A stretch of DNA of 18,445 bases from JANXAZ01 sp037446605 (GTDB lineage Bacteria > Pseudomonadota > Alphaproteobacteria > Geminicoccales > Geminicoccaceae): the NCBI GenBank assembly GCA_037446605.1, contig JBBIIE010000060.1, positions 1-18,445 of the forward strand, written 5' to 3'. A model generated the notes under the pieces. It had not been told where the DNA came from. It ran no database searches and saw only the letters and a list, made by a program, of their open reading frames with translations. How positions within the stretch are numbered: position 1 is the first letter of the stretch; each line of letters starts with the position of its first letter. The translations under genes and the position numbers were made by a program. Below, piece after piece: positions 13,896 through 18,445 of this stretch.

Positions 13896-16800
13896 TCAGG
13901 CGGCGAGCCGGGCGAGCTCGCCGACCAGCCGCTTCGCGCGCTTCAGGCGGGCGGCCGCGTCCTTGGTCTCCTCGAGCACGACGAGGCGGTGGTCGGGGCG
14001 CACGCGCACCGTGCCGCGGCTCTGGCCGATCCAGCTCACGAGCCGGTCCGGGCGCGGGAAGCTGTTGTCGCGGAAGGCCACGACGAGGCCCTTGGGGCCG
14101 GCCTCGAGGCGCGCCACCTGCGCCTTGCGGCAGAGCTGCTTGATGGCGACGATCTCGAGCAGGTTGCGGGTCTCGGCGGGCATCGGCCCGAACCGGTCGA
14201 TCAGCTCGGCGGCGAAGGCGTCGAGCTCCTCGGGCTCGGCGAGCCCGGCGAGCCTGCGGTACATGGCGAGCCTGAGGTCGAGATCGCCGATCCAGCTCTC
14301 CGGCATGAGCGCCGCCGCGTCGATGGTGATCTGCGGCGTCCACTCCCCGGCCCCGGCCGCCGCCGGCTCGGCGGCGCGGCGCCGCTCGAGCTCGGCCACC
14401 GCCTCCTGGAGCATGTGGTTGTAGAGCTCGAAGCCGACCTCCCTGATGTGCCCCGACTGCTCCTCGCCCAACAGGTTGCCGGCGCCGCGGATGTCGAGAT
14501 CGTGGCTCGCCAGCTGGAAGCCGGCACCGAGCCCATCCAGCGACTGGATCACCCGAAGCCGCTTCTCGGCGGTCTCGGCGAGCGTCCTGTCGGCCGGCAC
14601 GGTGAAGTAGGCGTAGCCCCGGACCTTGGAGCGGCCGATCCGGCCACGGAGCTGGTAGAGCTGGGACAGGCCGAAACGGTCGGCGCGGTGCACGATCAGC
14701 GTGTTGGCGGTCGGGATGTCGAGGCCGCTCTCGATGATGTTGGTGGCAAGCAGCACATCCACGCGCCGGTCGTAGAAGTCCGCCATCACCGCCTCGAGCT
14801 CGCCGGCCGCCATCCTGCCGTTGGCGACCGCGATCTTGAGCTCGGGCACGAGCCTGGCGAGCTCTTCCGCGAGCTTCGGCTGGTCGGCGATGCGCGGGCA
14901 GACATAGAAGCTCTGGCCGCCGCGGTGGCGCTCGCGCAGGAGCGCCTCGCGGATCACCACCGGGTCGGCCGGCATGACGAAGCTGCGCACCGCCAGCCGG
15001 TCGACCGGCGGGGTGGCGATGACCGAGAGGTCCTTCATCCCGCCGAGCGCCATGTGCAGGGTGCGCGGGATCGGCGTGGCGGTCATGGTGAGCACGTGGA
15101 CCTCGGCGCGGAGCTGCTTCAGCCGCTCCTTGTGGGCCACGCCGAAATGCTGCTCCTCGTCGACCACGACGAGGCCCAGGTCCTTGAACGCGACGGTCCT
15201 GCCGAGCAGCGCGTGGGTCCCGACGACGATGTCGATCCGCCCCTCGGCGAGCGCCTTCCTGACCGCCTCGGCCTCGCGCCCGGTGACCAGGCGGGAGAGC
15301 TGGCCGAGGCGGACCGGCAGGCCGCGGAAGCGTTCGCTGAACACCTTGTAGTGCTGGCGGGCGAGGAGGGTGGTGGGCGCCAGCACCGCCACCTGCTTGC
15401 CCGCCATGGCGGCGACGAACGCCGCGCGCAGCGCCACCTCGGTCTTGCCGAAGCCGACGTCGCCGCAGATCAGCCGGTCCATCGGCCGGCCCGAGCGCAT
15501 GTCGTCCAGGACCGCCTCGATCGCCCTGAGCTGGTCCTCGGTCTCCTCGTAGGGGAAGCGGGCGGCGAACTCGTCGTAGAGCCCGGCCGGCAGCTCGAGG
15601 GCGGTGCCGGAGCGGGTCGCCCGCTCGGCCGCGATCCTGACGAGCTCGCCGGCGAGCTCCTTGATCCGCTCCTTGATCCGCGCCCGGCGCTGCTGCCAGC
15701 CGACCCCGCCCAGCCTGTCGAGCGCCACGGCCTCGTCGGCGTGGCCGTAGCGCGAGAGGATCTCGAGGTTCTCGACCGGGACGAACAGCTTGTCGCCGCC
15801 GGCGTAGACGAGCTTCAGGCAGTCGTGCGGCGCGCCGCCCACCTCGAGCGTGACGAGCCCCTCGAAGCGCCCGATCCCGTGCTCGGCGTGCACCAGAAGG
15901 TCGCCCTCGCCGATCGCCGAGAGATCCTGCAGGAAGCGGTCGGCGCGGCGGCTGCGCCGGGCGGTCCGCGCCAGTCGCTCGCCGAGCAGGTCTTGTTCGG
16001 TCAGAAGGTGCAGCCCGGGCGCCACGACCCCGTGCCCGAGCGGCAGCACGGCGAGCGCCACCCCGCCGCCCTCGCCGATCTCGGCGGCGCTGCGCACGCG
16101 GCGGAAGCCCTCGAGCCCGTGGTCCTCGAGCACCTGGCGGAGCCGCTCGAGCGCCCCCTCGCTCGCCGCCACGAGGCAGGGCCGCTCGCCCGCCGCCTGC
16201 ACCGCCTTCAGATGCGCGACCACGGCATCGAACAGGTTCGTCGCGCGGCTCGCCCGCTCGGGAGCGAAGTCGCGCGCCGGCTTGCCGCCGAGGTCGAGGC
16301 AGCGGTCGATGCCGGCGGGCGGCGCGGGCGGCGGCGCGAAGCGCGAGAAGACGAACCGCGCGCGCCGCTCGAGCAGGCGGGCGAGGCTCTGCTCGTCGAG
16401 ATAGAGACGGTCGGGCGGCAGCGGTCGGTAGGGCGCCGCCCCGAAGCTCGAGCCGGCCACCGGCGGCGCCCGCCGCGCCTCGTAGTGCTCGCCGATCAGC
16501 GCGGTGCGCTCGCGGATCGCGTCCATCGCCAGATGGTCGAGGGAGATCTCGGCGGCGGGGTCCAGATGGTCGAGCACGGTCACGAGCCGCTCGTGGAAGA
16601 GCGGCAGCCAGTGCTCCATGCCGGCCTGGCGCCGCCCGGCGGTCACCGCCTCGAGCAGCGGGTCGTCGGTGACCGCGCCGAACTCCTGGAGATAGCCCAC
16701 GCGGAAGCGCTCGATCGCGGCGGCATCGAGGAGCACCTCGCTCGCCGGCCCGAGCTCCAGGCTGCGCAGCGTGCCGGCCGAGCGCTGGCTCAGCGGGTCG

Positions 16801-17405
16801 AAGTGGCGGATCGTCTCGACCACGCTGCCGAACAGGTCGAGCCGGACCGGGCGGTCGGCGCCGATCGGGAAGAGGTCGATCAGCCCGCCGCGGATCGCGT
16901 ACTCGCCGGGCTCGACGACGGTGCCGGTGCGCCGGTAGCCGTCGCGCTCGAGCCATCCCGTGAGCGCCTCGCGGTCGAGCCGCCGGCCGGCCTCGATGCG
17001 CAGATGCCCGGCGCGCACCACCTCGGGCGCCGGAACCCGCTGGACGAGGGCGTTGACGGTGGTGAGCACGAGCCGCGGTGCGCCCGTGGGCTCGCCCAGC
17101 CGCGCCAGCGTGACGAGCCGCTCGGCCATGAGCCGGGGGTTGGGCGAGATCCGGTCGTAGGGCAGGCAGTCCCAGGCCGGGAGCGTCAGGACCTCGATCC
17201 CGGGCTGGAACCAGGCGACCAGCTCGGCGAGCTCGCGGGCACGATCCAGATCGAGCGCGACGTGCAGGATCTGCACCGCCCGCCGCGCCGCCAGCCGGTC
17301 GGCGAGGAAGCGCGCCTCGAGCCCCTCGCGCGCGTTGCCCAGGAGGAGCGCGCGCACGGCCGGCCGGCTCGCCGGGGGCTCCAGGATCCGCGCGGGCTCG
17401 GCCAT
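13896..17405 (-). CDS. mfd: Transcription-repair coupling factor Mfd
   Basis: DNA translocase that pushes RNA polymerase off damage and recruits UvrA, starting transcription-coupled repair. The 1169-residue product is full length (E. coli 1148). The UvrB-like N-terminal part runs to about 360. The RNA-polymerase interaction domain is near 495-575 (HGIGRF from 509, KLFVPVENLE from 539). The RecG-like motor follows: Walker A GDVGFGKT with K654, DEEQ at 749-752, the TATPIPRTL motif, and QLYQLRGRIGR at 915-925. The C-terminal inhibitory domain fills about 1000-1169. ATG 17405 is 36 bp after the sdhE stop; a tandem 10-bp repeat lies where the ribosome site should be, with no good GGAGG. mfd beside sdhE and recG is a familiar alphaproteobacterial arrangement. 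Several very long reading frames overlap it on both strands; they are GC artefacts. Confidence 0.98.
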   Translation of the reverse strand: MAEPARILEPPASRPAVRALLLGNAREGLEARFLADRLAARRAVQILHVALDLDRARELAELVAWFQPGIEVLTLPAWDCLPYDRISPNPRLMAERLVTLARLGEPTGAPRLVLTTVNALVQRVPAPEVVRAGHLRIEAGRRLDREALTGWLERDGYRRTGTVVEPGEYAIRGGLIDLFPIGADRPVRLDLFGSVVETIRHFDPLSQRSAGTLRSLELGPASEVLLDAAAIERFRVGYLQEFGAVTDDPLLEAVTAGRRQAGMEHWLPLFHERLVTVLDHLDPAAEISLDHLAMDAIRERTALIGEHYEARRAPPVAGSSFGAAPYRPLPPDRLYLDEQSLARLLERRARFVFSRFAPPPAPPAGIDRCLDLGGKPARDFAPERASRATNLFDAVVAHLKAVQAAGERPCLVAASEGALERLRQVLEDHGLEGFRRVRSAAEIGEGGGVALAVLPLGHGVVAPGLHLLTEQDLLGERLARTARRSRRADRFLQDLSAIGEGDLLVHAEHGIGRFEGLVTLEVGGAPHDCLKLVYAGGDKLFVPVENLEILSRYGHADEAVALDRLGGVGWQQRRARIKERIKELAGELVRIAAERATRSGTALELPAGLYDEFAARFPYEETEDQLRAIEAVLDDMRSGRPMDRLICGDVGFGKTEVALRAAFVAAMAGKQVAVLAPTTLLARQHYKVFSERFRGLPVRLGQLSRLVTGREAEAVRKALAEGRIDIVVGTHALLGRTVAFKDLGLVVVDEEQHFGVAHKERLKQLRAEVHVLTMTATPIPRTLHMALGGMKDLSVIATPPVDRLAVRSFVMPADPVVIREALLRERHRGGQSFYVCPRIADQPKLAEELARLVPELKIAVANGRMAAGELEAVMADFYDRRVDVLLATNIIESGLDIPTANTLIVHRADRFGLSQLYQLRGRIGRSKVRGYAYFTVPADRTLAETAEKRLRVIQSLDGLGAGFQLASHDLDIRGAGNLLGEEQSGHIREVGFELYNHMLQEAVAELERRRAAEPAAAGAGEWTPQITIDAAALMPESWIGDLDLRLAMYRRLAGLAEPEELDAFAAELIDRFGPMPAETRNLLEIVAIKQLCRKAQVARLEAGPKGLVVAFRDNSFPRPDRLVSWIGQSRGTVRVRPDHRLVVLEETKDAAARLKRAKRLVGELARLAA

Positions 17406-17408
17406 CGC

Positions 17409-17428
17409 TTCGCTCGGGTTCGCTCGGG
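17409..17428 (-). repeat. Tandem 10-bp repeat before the mfd start
   Basis: TTCGCTCGGG occurs twice with no spacer (minus strand CCCGAGCGAA twice), ending three bases before the mfd ATG. It occupies the ribosome-binding region, whose best pairing is a weak GAG. A slip at this repeat would alter the leader by 10 bp without touching the coding frame. Whether it regulates mfd or is a chance duplication is unknown. Confidence 0.6.
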
Positions 17429-17441
17429 GCCGGGGCGGCGG

Positions 17442-17723
17442 TCAGGCGAGCGCGGCGCCGCCGCCCTGCGCGAAGCGGCGCAGCAGGCCCATGACCTCGC
17501 CGGCGTGGCGGGCCGGCACCGGCCGGCGGCCGGTGACCCAGTCCCAGATGTCCTGGTCGCTCTCCTCGAGCAGGGCCTCGAGCCGGTCGAGCCGCTCGCC
17601 CTCGAGCCGGTCGAGCCAGGCCTCGGCGAAGCGCTCGAGCAGGAGGTCGGCCTCGAGGAAGCCGCGGTAGCGGCAGCGATGGCGCAACCGCCGCCGGCGG
17701 ATCGCCAGATCGGTCTGGTCCAT
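17442..17723 (-). CDS. sdhE: FAD assembly factor SdhE (DUF339)
   Basis: Small cytoplasmic factor that promotes covalent attachment of FAD to succinate dehydrogenase subunit A (SdhE/Sdh5 family). It has 93 residues, normal length. The essential RGxxE motif is R20-G21-F-L-E24 within CRYRGFLEADLLLERF. The five-helix pattern continues through LLEESDQDIWDWVTGRRPVP at 51-70. ATG 17723 is clear, with a GGAG about 14 bases upstream. It starts the minus-strand run with mfd and is divergent from recG. sdhCDAB is not in the window. The assignment is confident. Confidence 0.95.
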   Translation of the reverse strand: MDQTDLAIRRRRLRHRCRYRGFLEADLLLERFAEAWLDRLEGERLDRLEALLEESDQDIWDWVTGRRPVPARHAGEVMGLLRRFAQGGGAALA

Positions 17724-17745
17724 GCTAGCAACCGCTCCGGGCAGG

Positions 17746-17763
17746 CGGCGCCCGCGGGCGCCG
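17746..17763. promoter_or_regulatory. 18-bp perfect palindrome in the sdhE / recG divergent gap
   Basis: CGGCGCCCG followed by CGGGCGCCG is a perfect 18-bp palindrome, all G and C, near the middle of the 62 bp separating the sdhE and recG start codons. Flanking it are small palindromes, GCTAGC next to the sdhE start and AGATCT near the recG start. It could be an operator acting on both genes. Alternatively it could form a hairpin in the sdhE leader if transcription starts near the TAGATCT stretch (17772-17779). In 75% G+C DNA such a sequence is less surprising than elsewhere, so its role is open. Confidence 0.5.
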
Positions 17764-17785
17764 AGGTGGCGGAGATCTAGCGGAG

Positions 17786-18445
17786 TTGGCCCGGCCGGCC
17801 AAGCGAACCCTCGAGGCCGACCCGGAGCCGGACAGCGCCGCGCCGGCGCTGCACGCCCCGCTCGCCACGCTGCCCGGGGTCGGGCCGTCGACCGGACGCC
17901 AGCTCGCCCGGCTGCTCGGCCGCGACCCGCCGCGGCTGCTCGACCTGCTGCGGCTCACGCCCCGCGCCTGGCTCGACCCGCGCCCGATCCCGGACCCGGG
18001 CACGCTGCCCGAGGGGGCCGAGGCGGTCCTCCTCGTGCGCGTGACCGGGCCCCCCTCCCCCGGCCGCGGGCCGCGCCCCTGGCGGGTGCCGGTCGAGGCC
18101 GGCGGGCGGGCGGGCGAGCTGGTCTGGTTCCACGCCAGGGGCGAGTGGATCGCGGCGCGCTACCCGCTCGGCGCCAGGTGCCTCGTGCACGGCCGGCTCG
18201 GCCGGCGCGACGGGCGGTTCCGGATCGCCCACCCGGACCTCCTGCCGACCGCCCTGGCCGAGCGGCCGCGGCCGTTGCCCGTCTACCCGCTGGTCGAGGG
18301 ATTGAGCCAGGCCCGGCTGCGGGCACTCGTCCGCGCCGCCGCGGAGCGCGTGGCGGAGCCGGCCGAGTGGCTCGGTCCGGCGGCCTCGGACCTGCCGTCG
18401 TTCCGGGCGGCGCTCCTGCGCCTGCACGGGCTCGGGCCGGGCGAG
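17786..18445 (+). CDS. recG: ATP-dependent DNA helicase RecG, N-terminal part (runs off the edge)
   Basis: Branched-DNA helicase that remodels stalled forks and recombination junctions. Only the first 220 codons are present and the frame is open at the right edge. The start of the wedge domain is clear: PLATLPGVGPSTGRQLARLLG near 25-45, DLLRLTPRAWLDPR at 53-66, then an OB-fold stretch (VWFHARGEWIAARYPLGARC at 113-132, HGRLGRRDGRFRIAHPD at 135-151) and the RecG hallmark LPVYPLVEGLSQARLR at 164-179. The helicase motifs lie beyond the window. No ATG or GTG fits this frame near the beginning; TTG 17786, with GGAG 11 bases upstream and a closer GCGGAG, is the best start. It is divergent from sdhE. 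Confidence 0.9.
   Translation, partial: MARPAKRTLEADPEPDSAAPALHAPLATLPGVGPSTGRQLARLLGRDPPRLLDLLRLTPRAWLDPRPIPDPGTLPEGAEAVLLVRVTGPPSPGRGPRPWRVPVEAGGRAGELVWFHARGEWIAARYPLGARCLVHGRLGRRDGRFRIAHPDLLPTALAERPRPLPVYPLVEGLSQARLRALVRAAAERVAEPAEWLGPAASDLPSFRAALLRLHGLGPGE

Noticed and set aside
12670..16956. A 1,428-codon minus-strand frame that would fuse xseB to a long upstream extension
   Set aside because: Only the last 92 residues resemble a protein family. The rest reads mfd and the deacetylase gene out of frame, and xseB has its own strong ribosome site at ATG 12948.
12516..17780. An uninterrupted plus-strand reading frame of about 1,754 codons antisense to mfd and its neighbours
   Set aside because: In DNA this GC-rich, frames opposite real genes rarely meet stop codons. 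Its product is a low-complexity mix of Arg, Ala, Glu, Gly and Pro with no recognisable domain, while the minus strand carries full conserved proteins.
1..18445. CRISPR arrays, tRNA or rRNA genes, insertion sequences, phage genes
   Set aside because: Reading the window I saw no regularly spaced repeats, no tRNA-like cloverleaf with CCA or T-loop, no transposase or integrase motifs, and no terminal inverted repeats. A tool-based scan was not possible here.

Overview
The window is an 18.4-kb piece of a very GC-rich bacterial chromosome, almost certainly an alphaproteobacterium. Three things point that way: the aapJQMP amino-acid transporter divergent from metC, the recG / sdhE-mfd divergence, and the run of histone-deacetylase-like gene, xseB, ispA, dxs and (slightly displaced) tlyA. 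Codons end strongly in G or C and Glu is mostly GAG. The lineage cannot be fixed further from sequence alone; a high-GC Rhodospirillales-like group is a guess.

Left part (1-5564, minus strand): an edge segment of different composition, then ygfZ (Fe-S cluster repair, folate-binding), a 353-bp gap, and the aap operon read right to left as aapJ (periplasmic binding protein), aapQ and aapM (permeases) and aapP (ATPase). A strong GC hairpin sits between aapJ and aapQ. Middle (5565-9680): a 230-bp divergent control region; metC with a coupled DUF29 gene on the plus strand; tlyA on the minus strand, convergent with DUF29; a small probable exported protein of unknown function on the plus strand; and an endonuclease/exonuclease/phosphatase-fold protein with an N-terminal membrane or export segment on the minus strand.

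Right part (9808-17723, minus strand): a tightly packed run sdhE - mfd - histone-deacetylase-like - xseB - ispA - dxs. It joins flavinylation of succinate dehydrogenase, transcription-coupled repair, a zinc deacetylase, exonuclease VII small subunit and the start of isoprenoid synthesis. Gaps are 36, 12, 11, -4 and 22 bp, so much of it is probably one transcript. recG starts on the plus strand 62 bp from sdhE, with an 18-bp perfect palindrome between them, and runs off the right edge.

The content is mainly conserved housekeeping and transport genes. I found no phage, insertion sequence, CRISPR array, tRNA or rRNA, and no convincing new multi-gene system. The items most worth a second look are the palindrome between sdhE and recG, the aapJ-aapQ hairpin, the unassigned deacetylase inside a repair/isoprenoid operon, the small exported protein, and the odd first 119 bases.
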